A DNA stretch of 64,000 nucleotides, from positions 248,001-312,000 of the forward strand of contig NZ_JBGGTX010000004.1 of the NCBI RefSeq assembly GCF_041287255.1, read 5' to 3'. Positions 9,650 through 18,186 of this stretch are shown piece after piece. Made by a program: the position numbers and the translations under genes. Positions within the stretch are counted from its first letter, which is position 1. Every line of letters begins with the position of its first letter. The notes under the pieces are model-generated. The model saw nothing but the letters and a program-made list of their open reading frames with translations. It was not told the DNA's origin and searched no databases. Source of the stretch: Tamlana flava (lineage in GTDB: Bacteria > Bacteroidota > Bacteroidia > Flavobacteriales > Flavobacteriaceae).

Positions 9650-9766
9650 ATGATAAAATTCCCAAGAATGAAGAAAAAGTTCCTAGGAAAGTCCAAAAAT
9701 CCACATGACAACTTTAAGGAATATAAGAATAGACTTTTTAATGACTTATTAACAAAACAGTATTAA
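9650..9766 (+). CDS. possible 38-residue lysine-rich small protein
   Basis: An ATG at 9650 opens a 38-codon frame ending TAA at 9764-9766. It encodes a basic peptide with KKKFLGKSKN early on and ending LLTKQY. It lies in the 224-bp gap between two convergent genes and shows no recognised domain. Its last third overlaps an inverted repeat that looks like a terminator, which counts against it. I cannot exclude chance. Confidence 0.22.
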   Translation: MIKFPRMKKKFLGKSKNPHDNFKEYKNRLFNDLLTKQY

Positions 9767-9774
9767 AAAAGTCT
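9731..9774. terminator. possible bidirectional terminator between sugar dehydrogenase and lptB
   Basis: AGACTTTTTAAT at 9731-9742 pairs with ATTAAAAAAGTCT at 9762-9774, with one bulged base and a 19-nt loop. It is placed between two convergent genes. The stem is AT-rich, so it may be weak. Confidence 0.4.
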
Positions 9775-9779
9775 TTAAT

Positions 9780-10520
9780 CTAATCCCTTATCTTCTTCTT
9801 ACGCAATTCAAAATTCTGCCCTAAATATACTTTACGTACCATCTCGTCATTGGCGAGTTCTGCGGGTTCGCCCGCTTTAAGGATACTTCCTTCAAACATC
9901 AAATAAGTTCTATCTGTAATAGCAAGGGTTTCTTGCACGTTATGGTCTGTAATAAGGATGCCAATATTCTTTTTGGTTAGCTGGGCTACAATGCGCTGAA
10001 TGTCCTCAACAGCAACGGGGTCAACACCCGCAAATGGTTCATCTAAAAGAATGAAATTAGGGTCGGTTGCCAATGCACGTGCTATTTCGGTTCTACGGCG
10101 CTCGCCTCCAGACAATAAGTCACCACGACTTTTACGAATATGGCCCAAACCAAATTCCTCAATAAGCGATTCCATTTTGTGGTGCTGTTCTTTTTTGCTC
10201 AATTTGGTGAGTTGCAGCACACTTAAAATATTGTCCTCTATACTTAATTTTCTAAAAACGGAGGCTTCCTGCGCCAAATACCCAATACCGTTTTGGGCAC
10301 GCTTGTACATAGGGAATTTGGTTATTTCGGTATTATCTAAATAAATATGTCCGCCGTTAGGTTTTATCAATCCAACAATCATATAAAAGGACGTTGTTTT
10401 TCCCGCACCATTTGGTCCCAAAAGGCCAACGATTTCACCTTGTTCAACCTTTAAGGAAACATCTTTTACTACTTTTCGTCCACTGTAGGACTTCATTAAG
10501 TTTTCGGCTTTTAAAATCAT
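9780..10520 (-). CDS. lptB: LPS export ABC transporter ATP-binding protein LptB
   Basis: This is the cytoplasmic ATPase that drives lipopolysaccharide extraction from the inner membrane with LptF, LptG and LptC. The 246-residue protein has Walker A GPNGAGKTT at residues 35-43, the signature LSGGERRR, Walker B FILLDEPFAGVDP and the H-loop ITDHNV. The YLAQEASVFRKLS Q-loop region is characteristic of LptB. It is the last gene of a kdsD-tatC-CMD-lptB run on the minus strand, so LPS-related genes lie at both ends. Confidence 0.93.
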   Translation of the reverse strand: MILKAENLMKSYSGRKVVKDVSLKVEQGEIVGLLGPNGAGKTTSFYMIVGLIKPNGGHIYLDNTEITKFPMYKRAQNGIGYLAQEASVFRKLSIEDNILSVLQLTKLSKKEQHHKMESLIEEFGLGHIRKSRGDLLSGGERRRTEIARALATDPNFILLDEPFAGVDPVAVEDIQRIVAQLTKKNIGILITDHNVQETLAITDRTYLMFEGSILKAGEPAELANDEMVRKVYLGQNFELRKKKIRD

Positions 10521-10543
10521 AATTGCAATAACGTGATTTTTGT

Positions 10544-10891
10544 TTAATTATTGGACTCTAGGGCATCCCAAAATTCATAAGCACGACGTAAATGCGGAAT
10601 GACTATGGTGCCGCCAACCAAAGTAGCAATGCTTAATGCTTCAACAACTTCTTCTTTTTTCAATCCTAATTTATGGCTGGTTTCCAAATGATATTTTATA
10701 CAGTCATCGCACCTTAAAACTGCCGAAGCCACTAAGCCAAGCAATTCTTTGGTTTTTACATCTAAGGCGCCTTCCGCGTAAGCGTTGGTATCTAAATTGA
10801 AAATGCGTTTGATAACTTTATTGTTGTCGGCCAAAATTTCATCATTCATTTTAGAACGATAATCGTTGAATTCTTTGACTATATCAGACAT
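10544..10891 (-). CDS. Carboxymuconolactone decarboxylase-family (AhpD-like) protein
   Basis: This 115-residue, all-helical protein has the CxxC motif of AhpD-like proteins in VLRCDDCIKYHLETSH, with the conserved His four residues after the second Cys. Such proteins are usually thiol-dependent peroxidase partners or decarboxylase-like enzymes; the actual role is unknown. The start overlaps the end of tatC by 8 bp and lptB follows after 23 bp, so it is translated as part of this operon. Confidence 0.85.
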   Translation of the reverse strand: MSDIVKEFNDYRSKMNDEILADNNKVIKRIFNLDTNAYAEGALDVKTKELLGLVASAVLRCDDCIKYHLETSHKLGLKKEEVVEALSIATLVGGTIVIPHLRRAYEFWDALESNN

Positions 10892-11708
10892 GTTGTTTGG
10901 CTTTGCGTTTTTGGTTTCTAACTACAATTTTTGAAATATAAATACTTACTTGGTAGAGTACTAGGATTGGAATGGCCACAATAACCTGACTGGCAATATC
11001 TGGTGGTGTGATGATGGCCGAAAGAATTAAAACAATAACCAAAGCGTATTTTCTGTATTTCTTTAATATCTCCGGGGTCACCAAGCCAATTTTTGTCAGG
11101 AAATAAATGATAATGGGCAGCTCAAAAATCAACCCTGAAGCCAAAGCTGAAGACCTTACCAATGCAATGTAAGAACTGATGTCTATTTGGTTGTCAACAA
11201 TTTCAGAAATGCTGTAGTTGGCCAAAAAGTTTAGGGATAATGGGGTTACAATGTAATAGCCGAACAACACACCGATGAAGAACAAAAGCGATGAAATGAT
11301 GATAAAGCCACGCGAGTGTTTCCGTTCGTTTGCATGTAATCCTGGACTAATAAATTTCCAAAGTTGATAAATAACATAAGGAAATGAGATGACGAAGCCG
11401 CCTAAAATAGCTGTCCAGATATCTGCTGAAAATTGACCAGCCATGGTTCGGTTTTGGATTATCATGGGCATTTTTTCGGCACAAAATGTAGTGTTAACCC
11501 CAATAAAATTAGCAGCATTGCATAAAAAGTGATAGGTTGGAAAGCTCATGTCCAACGGAGCAAAAACAATTTTTTCAAAAATGAAGCGACTGAAAATAAA
11601 AGCCAATGTGGCTACAATGATTACCGCCAAACAAATTCGGATTAAATGCCAGCGTAAATCTTCAAGATGGTCTAAAAAAGACATCTCATTAACATCCTTT
11701 TTTGCCAT
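10884..11708 (-). CDS. tatC: Sec-independent protein translocase TatC
   Basis: TatC is the polytopic receptor of the twin-arginine pathway, which exports folded proteins. The 274-residue protein begins with the family signature MSFLDHLEDLRWHLIR (conserved HLEELR-type motif) and has six membrane segments, with FVISFPYVIYQLWKFISPGL and FELPIIIYFLTKIGLV as further landmarks. It carries an inserted periplasmic loop (residues about 50-80), as in other Bacteroidota homologues. The start overlaps the kdsD stop by one base. TatA is not encoded in the window. Confidence 0.94.
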   Translation of the reverse strand: MAKKDVNEMSFLDHLEDLRWHLIRICLAVIIVATLAFIFSRFIFEKIVFAPLDMSFPTYHFLCNAANFIGVNTTFCAEKMPMIIQNRTMAGQFSADIWTAILGGFVISFPYVIYQLWKFISPGLHANERKHSRGFIIISSLLFFIGVLFGYYIVTPLSLNFLANYSISEIVDNQIDISSYIALVRSSALASGLIFELPIIIYFLTKIGLVTPEILKKYRKYALVIVLILSAIITPPDIASQVIVAIPILVLYQVSIYISKIVVRNQKRKAKQHV

Positions 11709-12682
11709 TATATGATTCCTTCTTTTATTAGGTCATGTAGGTGCACAACCCCTGAATAATTACCATTTTCTTCAACAAGTAATTGCGATATTTCATGGGC
11801 TTCCATGACTTCCAAAGCGTCAATGGCCATAGCTTTAGCTTCAATGCGTTTAGGGTTGGAACTCATAATATCTTTAGCCGTTAAATTAGAAAAATCATCT
11901 ACTTTGGTCAGCATTCTACGTAAATCACCATCGGTAATAATACCAACAATTTTTTTATTTTCCACAACAGCTGTAACACCCAACATTTTTTCGGTAATTT
12001 CAACAATAACCTCTTTGATGCTTGTGTTTAAATTTACTACAGGTTTTTGGTTCACCGATGAAAGGTCTTGAACACGTAAATATAATTTTTTGCCCAATGC
12101 ACCACCAGGATGATATTTGGCAAAGTCGTTACTTGAAAATCCTCTGAGTTCCAATAGGCATATGGCCAAAGCATCACCAATAACAAGTTGTGCCGTAGTA
12201 CTAGTTGTTGGGGCTAGGTTATTGGGACAAGCTTCCTTTTCAACAAAAGCATTTAAGATGTAATCGGCATGCTGGCCCAAGAATGAATCCTTGTTACCAG
12301 TAATGGCAATAATTTTATTTTGGGCTCTTTTGATTAATGGAACCACCACTTTGATTTCTGGTGTATTTCCGCTTTTAGAAAGACAAATAACAACATCATC
12401 TTTAAGGATTAAACCCAAATCGCCATGAATGGCGTCTGCAGCATGCATAAAAACCGCTGGAGTTCCTGTGGAATTCAAAGTTGCTACTATTTTATTGCCA
12501 ATTATGGCACTTTTGCCTATTCCGGTAATGATAACACGTCCTTTAGAATTATAAATGAGTTCCACAACCTCTGCGAAATCATCATTTATCAAGTTGGCCA
12601 AATTTAAGATGGCATCGCTTTCCAATTTAATTGTTTCTATGGCCGTGTTAAGAATTGAACTTTTGTCTTTCAAATTTTGCAA
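11708..12682 (-). CDS. kdsD: Arabinose-5-phosphate isomerase (KpsF/GutQ family)
   Basis: This enzyme interconverts ribulose 5-phosphate and arabinose 5-phosphate, the first step of Kdo synthesis for LPS. The 324-residue protein has an N-terminal SIS domain (VIITGIGKSAIIGNKIVATL, then CLSKSGNTPEI) over residues 40-180 and a pair of CBS domains from about residue 205 on. This is the standard KdsD layout. It is the first gene of the kdsD-tatC-CMD-lptB operon. Specificity is inferred from family and context. Confidence 0.92.
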   Translation of the reverse strand: MQNLKDKSSILNTAIETIKLESDAILNLANLINDDFAEVVELIYNSKGRVIITGIGKSAIIGNKIVATLNSTGTPAVFMHAADAIHGDLGLILKDDVVICLSKSGNTPEIKVVVPLIKRAQNKIIAITGNKDSFLGQHADYILNAFVEKEACPNNLAPTTSTTAQLVIGDALAICLLELRGFSSNDFAKYHPGGALGKKLYLRVQDLSSVNQKPVVNLNTSIKEVIVEITEKMLGVTAVVENKKIVGIITDGDLRRMLTKVDDFSNLTAKDIMSSNPKRIEAKAMAIDALEVMEAHEISQLLVEENGNYSGVVHLHDLIKEGII

Positions 12683-12864
12683 TTTTTGAGTTGATGTTTA
12701 AAGAATTTCTTATCTTTAGGAATAATCACAATTGAAAATTGTTGTAATTTGGTTTTTCGTTACAAAACTAACGAAAAAAAATATGAGGGTTCTTCAAAAG
12801 TATTGTTAAATTAGTTCGTACAATTTAATACTACTAAGGTTGTTTTTTAAAGTAAATAATTCAC

Positions 12865-15069
12865 ATGTCAATAACAAAAACTGACTTGCATGCCGCGCTT
12901 AAAAAGTATTTTGGGTTTAGCAAGTTCAAGGGGCTACAGGAAGATGTCGTAAATAGTCTATTGTCTGGAAATCATACGTTCGCCATTATGCCAACGGGGG
13001 GTGGTAAATCACTTTGCTACCAATTGCCTGCATTAATGCAAGAGGGCACAGCCATTGTGGTTTCACCGCTCATAGCTTTAATGAAAAATCAAGTAGACGC
13101 CATTCGGGGTGTTTCTAAAGAAGATGGTATTGCACATGTACTTAATTCATCCTTAAATAAAACTGAAGTTAAAAAAGTAAAAGAGGATATTGTTAACGGA
13201 ATAACCAAATTACTTTATGTTGCCCCAGAATCTTTGACTAAGGATGAAAACGTTGAGTTTTTGCGTTCGGTGAAAATATCCTTTATGGCTATTGATGAAG
13301 CACACTGCATTAGTGAGTGGGGGCACGATTTTAGGCCAGAATACAGAAACTTACGTCATATTATTGGGAGAATTGGGGAAGGAATTCCTATTATTGGGTT
13401 GACCGCTACGGCCACCCCTAAAGTTCAAGAAGACATTATCAAAAACCTTGGTATCACTAACGCCAAAACATTCAAGGCTTCATTTAATAGACCCAATTTA
13501 TATTATGAAGTAAGACCAAAGACTAAGAATGTTGATGTTGATATCATTCGTTTCATAAAGCAAAATGAAGGTAAGTCGGGTATTGTTTATTGCTTAAGCC
13601 GAAAGCGTGTGGAAGAATTGGCGCAGGTTTTACAAGTAAATGGTATTAAAGCCGTGCCTTATCATGCAGGTCTCGATGCCAAATCGCGTAGCAATTACCA
13701 AGATCAGTTTTTAATGGAAGATGTTGATGTTGTGGTTGCTACTATAGCCTTCGGAATGGGTATTGATAAACCCGATGTTCGATTTGTTATCCATCATGAT
13801 ATCCCTAAAAGTATAGAAAGTTACTACCAAGAAACAGGCAGGGCAGGCCGTGACGGCGGTGAAGGGCACTGTTTGGCTTTCTATAATTATAAGGACATCG
13901 AGAAATTAGAGAAATTTATGTCTGGTAAACCGGTGGCTGAACAGGAAATAGGCCAGGCATTGCTTCAAGAGGTAGTCGCTTTCGCGGAAACATCTATTTC
14001 ACGGAGAAAATTTATACTGCATTATTTTGGTGAAGATTTTGATAATGAAACTGGTGAAGGCGGTGATATGGATGATAACGTTAGGCATCCAAAAAAGAAA
14101 ATTGAAGCCAAAAATGAAGTGAAATTACTCTTAGAGGTTATTGACAAAACCAATCAGAAGTATAAGTCTAAGGATTTAGTAAATGTTTTGGTAGGTGTTG
14201 AAAATGCGCTTATCAATTCACATAAAACGAACGAGCAACCATATTTTGGTAAAGGAAAAGATAAGGATAAAAAATATTGGATGGCCTTGCTAAGACAAGT
14301 TTTGGTTGCTGGTTATCTCAGAAAAGATATAGAAACTTATGGCGTTATAAAATTGGTTGATCAGGGAAGAGATTTCATCAAAAACCCTAAGTCATTTATG
14401 ATGACAGAAGACCATGTATTTGATGGTGAACAGGAAGACGGTTCAATAGTTACCGCATCTAAAGGAGGAGGTGCTGTTGCGGATGAAGTTTTAATGGGCA
14501 TGTTGAAAGATTTGCGTAAAAAGAATGCTAAAAAATTGGGGGTGCCGCCTTTTGTTATTTTTCAAGACCCATCTCTTGAAGATATGGCTTTAAAGTACCC
14601 GATAAACATTTCAGAACTTAGTAATGTTCATGGTGTTGGGGATGGAAAAGCCAAAAAATATGGTAAGGATTTTGTTGCATTAATTGCAAACTACGTTGAA
14701 GAAAATGATATTACAAGACCTGATGATTTAATAGTAAAATCTACTGGAAGCAACTCTTCAAACAAATTGTACATCATTCAAAACGTAGATAGAAAATTAC
14801 CCCTTGACGATATAGCTTCCTCCAAAGGCATGACTATGGAGGAATTCATAAAAGAGATGGAAGCCATTGTATACTCTGGAACCAAATTGAACATTAATTA
14901 TTGGATTGATGAGGTTTTGGATGAGGACCAACAAGAGGAAATCCATGAATATTTTATGGAGTCGGAATCAGACGATATTAAAACAGCAATAGATGAGTTT
15001 GATGGCGATTATGATGATGAAGAATTACGCCTTTACCGCATTAAATTTATTAGTGAAGTAGCTAATTAA
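12865..15069 (+). CDS. recQ: ATP-dependent DNA helicase RecQ
   Basis: This 3'-5' superfamily 2 helicase acts in recombination and replication repair. The 734-residue protein has Walker A GGGKS at 45-49, DEAH at 144-147, motif VI QETGRAGRDG, an RQC region and a C-terminal HRDC domain (residues about 540-610, SNVHGVGDGKAKKYG). An acidic C-terminal extension of about 100 residues follows and is typical of Bacteroidota RecQ. The 182-bp upstream gap separates it from divergent kdsD. Confidence 0.93.
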   Translation: MSITKTDLHAALKKYFGFSKFKGLQEDVVNSLLSGNHTFAIMPTGGGKSLCYQLPALMQEGTAIVVSPLIALMKNQVDAIRGVSKEDGIAHVLNSSLNKTEVKKVKEDIVNGITKLLYVAPESLTKDENVEFLRSVKISFMAIDEAHCISEWGHDFRPEYRNLRHIIGRIGEGIPIIGLTATATPKVQEDIIKNLGITNAKTFKASFNRPNLYYEVRPKTKNVDVDIIRFIKQNEGKSGIVYCLSRKRVEELAQVLQVNGIKAVPYHAGLDAKSRSNYQDQFLMEDVDVVVATIAFGMGIDKPDVRFVIHHDIPKSIESYYQETGRAGRDGGEGHCLAFYNYKDIEKLEKFMSGKPVAEQEIGQALLQEVVAFAETSISRRKFILHYFGEDFDNETGEGGDMDDNVRHPKKKIEAKNEVKLLLEVIDKTNQKYKSKDLVNVLVGVENALINSHKTNEQPYFGKGKDKDKKYWMALLRQVLVAGYLRKDIETYGVIKLVDQGRDFIKNPKSFMMTEDHVFDGEQEDGSIVTASKGGGAVADEVLMGMLKDLRKKNAKKLGVPPFVIFQDPSLEDMALKYPINISELSNVHGVGDGKAKKYGKDFVALIANYVEENDITRPDDLIVKSTGSNSSNKLYIIQNVDRKLPLDDIASSKGMTMEEFIKEMEAIVYSGTKLNINYWIDEVLDEDQQEEIHEYFMESESDDIKTAIDEFDGDYDDEELRLYRIKFISEVAN

Positions 15070-15088
15070 AATTTCTTAAAACTTCTAC

Positions 15089-15113
15089 CTTCAAGCTTCT
15101 GTCTTCAAGCTTC
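15089..15113. repeat. tandem pair of CTTCAAGCTTC
   Basis: Two perfect 11-mers, 15089-15099 and 15103-15113, have a 14-nt period in the short gap between recQ and the immunophilin gene. Each contains the palindrome AAGCTT. Function is unknown; it could be a remnant of an intergenic repeat. Confidence 0.5.
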
Positions 15114-15119
15114 ATTCCC

Positions 15120-15127
15120 TATATTTG
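15120..15127 (+). promoter_or_regulatory. -7 element TATATTTG of the immunophilin gene
   Basis: This is a perfect match to TAnnTTTG, predicting a transcript start near 15131, about 19 nt before the start codon. No clear TTG is visible at -33. Confidence 0.5.
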
Positions 15128-15149
15128 CACTTTCTTTAAAATTAGAACA

Positions 15150-16082
15150 ATGCAAGACGGTTTATACGCAAAATTTAATACGACAAAAGGGGAAATCCTT
15201 GTTGCTCTTGAATACAAAAAAACACCGGGAACGGTTGGTAATTTTGTGGCTTTGGCTGAGGGAAATCTTGAAAATAGTGCAAAACCCCAAGGGAAACCAT
15301 ATTATGATGGTTTGAAATTCCATAGGGTTATTCCTGATTTTATGATACAAGGTGGTTGTCCACAGGGTTCGGGTGCAGGAAACCCTGGGTATCAGTTTGA
15401 TGACGAGTTCCATCCAGACTTAAAACATGACGGTCCGGGTATTTTGTCTATGGCCAATGCTGGTCCTGGAACTAACGGAAGCCAGTTTTTCATTACGCAT
15501 ACAGCAACAGCTTGGTTGGATGGAAAACATACTGTTTTTGGAAAAGTAGAACACGGTCAGGAGGTTGTGGATGCCATTGAGCAAGGTGATAAAATTGAAA
15601 GTTTGGAGATTTTGCGAGTAGGAGATGAAGCCGAAAGCTTTAATGCCGTAGAAGCATTCAGAACATTTGAAGGTGCTCGTGAAAAAAGAATCGCTGAAGA
15701 AAAAAAAGCTGCTGAGGCTGAGTTGGATAAAATTGCCGCTGGCTTCAAAAAAACAGATAGTGGGCTACGTTACCAAATCATTCAAGAAGGTAATGGTAAA
15801 AAAGCTGAAAAGGGTAAAACAGTTTCTGTTCATTACAAAGGACAATTATCAGACGGCACGGTTTTCGATTCGTCATATAAAAGAAACCAGCCTATTGAGT
15901 TTCCAATTGGTGTTGGACAGGTTATTCCAGGTTGGGATGAAGGTATTCAACTTTTAAAAGTAGGTGATAAAGCCCGATTGGTTATTCCTAGCGATTTAGG
16001 ATATGGTAGCCGTGGAGCAGGAGGTGTAATACCCCCAAATGCTACTTTGGTTTTTGATGTAGAGTTGATGAATGTAAAATAG
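15150..16082 (+). CDS. Dual-family immunophilin: cyclophilin-FKBP fusion peptidyl-prolyl isomerase
   Basis: This 310-residue protein combines two unrelated prolyl isomerases that speed protein folding. Residues about 1-165 are a cyclophilin domain (FHRVIPDFMIQGG, GPGTNGSQFFITH, WLDGKHTVFGKV). A lysine/glutamate-rich helical linker follows at about 170-200. Residues about 205-310 are an FKBP domain (VSVHYKGQLSDGTVFDSSY, QVIPGWDEGIQLL, YGSRGAGGVIPPNATLVFDV). The cyclophilin-then-FKBP order matches the dual immunophilin described from Flavobacterium. No signal peptide is seen, so it is probably cytoplasmic. A strong terminator follows 18 bp after the stop. Confidence 0.93.
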   Translation: MQDGLYAKFNTTKGEILVALEYKKTPGTVGNFVALAEGNLENSAKPQGKPYYDGLKFHRVIPDFMIQGGCPQGSGAGNPGYQFDDEFHPDLKHDGPGILSMANAGPGTNGSQFFITHTATAWLDGKHTVFGKVEHGQEVVDAIEQGDKIESLEILRVGDEAESFNAVEAFRTFEGAREKRIAEEKKAAEAELDKIAAGFKKTDSGLRYQIIQEGNGKKAEKGKTVSVHYKGQLSDGTVFDSSYKRNQPIEFPIGVGQVIPGWDEGIQLLKVGDKARLVIPSDLGYGSRGAGGVIPPNATLVFDVELMNVK

Positions 16083-16100
16083 AAATACTCATGATACAAT

Positions 16101-16132
16101 AAAAAAAGCGCCTGTTTGAAGGCGCTTTTTTT
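16101..16132. terminator. bidirectional Rho-independent terminator
   Basis: AAAAAAAGCGCC (16101-16112) and GGCGCTTTTTTT (16121-16132) form a 12-bp perfect stem with an 8-nt loop. A and T runs on both sides suit termination of the convergent immunophilin and NlpC/P60 genes. Confidence 0.92.
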
Positions 16133-16880
16133 ATATCACTTTTTTAATCACCCGTAATTTATGTGTGTGCATTCTTCTATCTGCATTATAAATACCCGAA
16201 TGGTCTAATCTGTCAATCCGTACTTTTCCATGGGCATGAATGATGTAGTTATCTTCCATGATGATGCCAACATGGGTAATGACACCTTCATTGTTGTCAA
16301 AAAAAGCTAAATCGCCAGGCTCACTTTCCTCTATAAAACTTAAGGCTTCACCTTGAGTAGCTTGCTGGGAGGCATCGCGGAGTAATTTATAACCATTCAG
16401 TTTGTAAACCATTTGTGTAAATCCGGAGCAATCAATGCCAAAGGGTGTTTTGCCTCCCCACAAATAAGGAGTGTTTAAATACAAAAATGCAGTATGCAAA
16501 ATATTTGATTTTGACTTTTTGTCCTCTATTAAGTTGCCATCATAATTATGGTTCAAAAGCGAAAGTCCATTTAGTGTAGCGCCCATGGAAATTGGAAAAA
16601 GCTGCTTTTGGTCGTCTTCAATAAATTCAACTAAATCTGTAGAAAGTTTTGGCGATTCATTTCTCAAAGATTTATATTCATCTTCACTAATTTCAACATA
16701 TTGTTTATTGTCCACCCAGCCTTCATACTTATCAAAAGAAAGTCTTATTCTGCTCCAATTTCTGCGTTGCTCCAAGATTTTAAAAAATTCACCATAAAGA
16801 ACCTGCGAAACAAGTTCACTCGTGTCTGCTGGTTCATTTCTAAGCGGAACAATGCTTAAATTACAAATTCCGTATTGCAT
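16131..16880 (-). CDS. SH3-NlpC/P60 cysteine hydrolase
   Basis: This 249-residue protein is probably a cell-wall D,L-endopeptidase. The N-terminal 110 residues hold one or two bacterial SH3 domains (QVLYGEFFKILEQR, YEGWVDNKQYVEI). The C-terminal NlpC/P60 domain has the catalytic Cys in PFGIDCSGFTQMVYKLNG, the catalytic His in THVGIIMEDN and the third polar residue, a His, in YIIHAHGK. No obvious signal peptide is visible, although orthologs act on peptidoglycan. The thiolase gene lies 9 bp upstream in the same direction, so the two may be co-transcribed. Confidence 0.88.
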   Translation of the reverse strand: MQYGICNLSIVPLRNEPADTSELVSQVLYGEFFKILEQRRNWSRIRLSFDKYEGWVDNKQYVEISEDEYKSLRNESPKLSTDLVEFIEDDQKQLFPISMGATLNGLSLLNHNYDGNLIEDKKSKSNILHTAFLYLNTPYLWGGKTPFGIDCSGFTQMVYKLNGYKLLRDASQQATQGEALSFIEESEPGDLAFFDNNEGVITHVGIIMEDNYIIHAHGKVRIDRLDHSGIYNADRRMHTHKLRVIKKVI

Positions 16881-16889
16881 TAAATACCT

Positions 16890-18068
16890 TTAGTTGCGTT
16901 GTATAATAATTGCCGATGCGCCCCCGCCACCATTACATATGGCAGCTGCACCAATTTTTGCATTGTTCTGTTCCAAAACGTTTAACAGGGTGATTATGAT
17001 TCTAACACCAGAACAACCTAGTGGGTGCCCTAACGAAACAGCACCACCATTTACGTTTACGTTGGTGTCGTTAAGCCCCAAAATTTTTATGTTAGCCAAG
17101 CCAACAACCGAAAACGCTTCGTTAAACTCAAAAAAATCAACATCTTTTAAATCAATACCTGCTTTGTTTAAGGCTTTGGGTAAAGCTTTTGCGGGAGCCG
17201 TGGTAAACCATTCCGGTTCTTGGGCAGCATCTGCATAGCTTTTTATGCTTGCCAAAGGTTTTAGCCCTAGTTCTTTAGCTTTTTCTTTACTCATTAAAAC
17301 TATGGCGCCAGCACCATCGTTAATGGTGGAGGCATTGGCCGCTGTAACCGTGCCATCTTTTGAAAATGCAGGGCGCAACTGTGGAATCTTATCCATGTGC
17401 ACATTTTTGTATTCTTCATCCTCAACCACAAAAATGGGCTCACCTCTTTTTTGGGGAACTTCAACAGAAACAACTTCATTTTTGAATTTTCCAGCTTTCC
17501 AAGCAGCGGCAGAGCGTTCATACGACTGTATGGCAAACGCATCTTGTTCTTCTCTTGTAAACTTATATTCTACAGCACAAGCATCTGCGCAAACGCCCAT
17601 GGCATTTTGGTCGTAAGCATCAACCAAGCCATCTTTTTGCATACCGTCAACTAATGTAGTAGGACCAAATTTAGTACCTGTACGTGCATGTAAATAGTGC
17701 GGAATTAAACTCATGTTTTCCATACCTCCTGCGACCACAATATTGGCATCCCCCAAAGCAATAGCCTGGGCCGCTTGCATAACTGCTTTCATCCCAGAAG
17801 CACAAACTTTATTTACCGTAGTGCATGGCACCGTATTGGGAATGCCTGCATAAATAGCAGCTTGCCTTGCGGGTGCTTGACCGGTGCCGGCTTGCACCAC
17901 ATTCCCCATTAATACTTCTTCAACTAAATTTGGGTCTAAATTTATCTTATCTAATGCGCCTTTTATGGCTATGGCACCTAATTTTGGAGCTTCTATTGTA
18001 GATAGTGCGCCCAAAAAACTACCAATTGGTGTTCTTGCTGCAGAAACAATAACTACGTCGTTATTCAT
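16890..18068 (-). CDS. Acetyl-CoA C-acyltransferase (thiolase)
   Basis: The 392-residue enzyme condenses or cleaves acyl-CoA with acetyl-CoA. Landmarks are the nucleophile Cys89 in VNKVCASGMKA, the active-site His in SLGHPLGCSG and the C-terminal Cys in CNGGGGASA. Length and motifs match tetrameric biosynthetic-type acetyl-CoA acetyltransferases. Whether it acts in beta-oxidation or acetoacetyl-CoA synthesis cannot be read from the context, which is a single downstream NlpC/P60 gene. Confidence 0.92.
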   Translation of the reverse strand: MNNDVVIVSAARTPIGSFLGALSTIEAPKLGAIAIKGALDKINLDPNLVEEVLMGNVVQAGTGQAPARQAAIYAGIPNTVPCTTVNKVCASGMKAVMQAAQAIALGDANIVVAGGMENMSLIPHYLHARTGTKFGPTTLVDGMQKDGLVDAYDQNAMGVCADACAVEYKFTREEQDAFAIQSYERSAAAWKAGKFKNEVVSVEVPQKRGEPIFVVEDEEYKNVHMDKIPQLRPAFSKDGTVTAANASTINDGAGAIVLMSKEKAKELGLKPLASIKSYADAAQEPEWFTTAPAKALPKALNKAGIDLKDVDFFEFNEAFSVVGLANIKILGLNDTNVNVNGGAVSLGHPLGCSGVRIIITLLNVLEQNNAKIGAAAICNGGGGASAIIIQRN

Positions 18069-18186
18069 TAGTTTAAAATATTTACTTTAGTAATTGCGAA
18101 AATAACGATTTTTTGATAGAAACCTGAAGGATTCATTCATTATAAAAAATGAGAAACCCCTAATATTTATTACATTTGATTTTTAA

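Noticed and set aside
12691..12770. Promoters in the recQ/kdsD divergent gap (TATCTTTA at 12711 plus strand; TAGTTTTG, plus 12763-12770, minus strand)
   Set aside because: The -7-like elements are reasonable but -33 spacing is off (17 or 24 nt), and the recQ element is about 150 bp from its start, so I did not list them.
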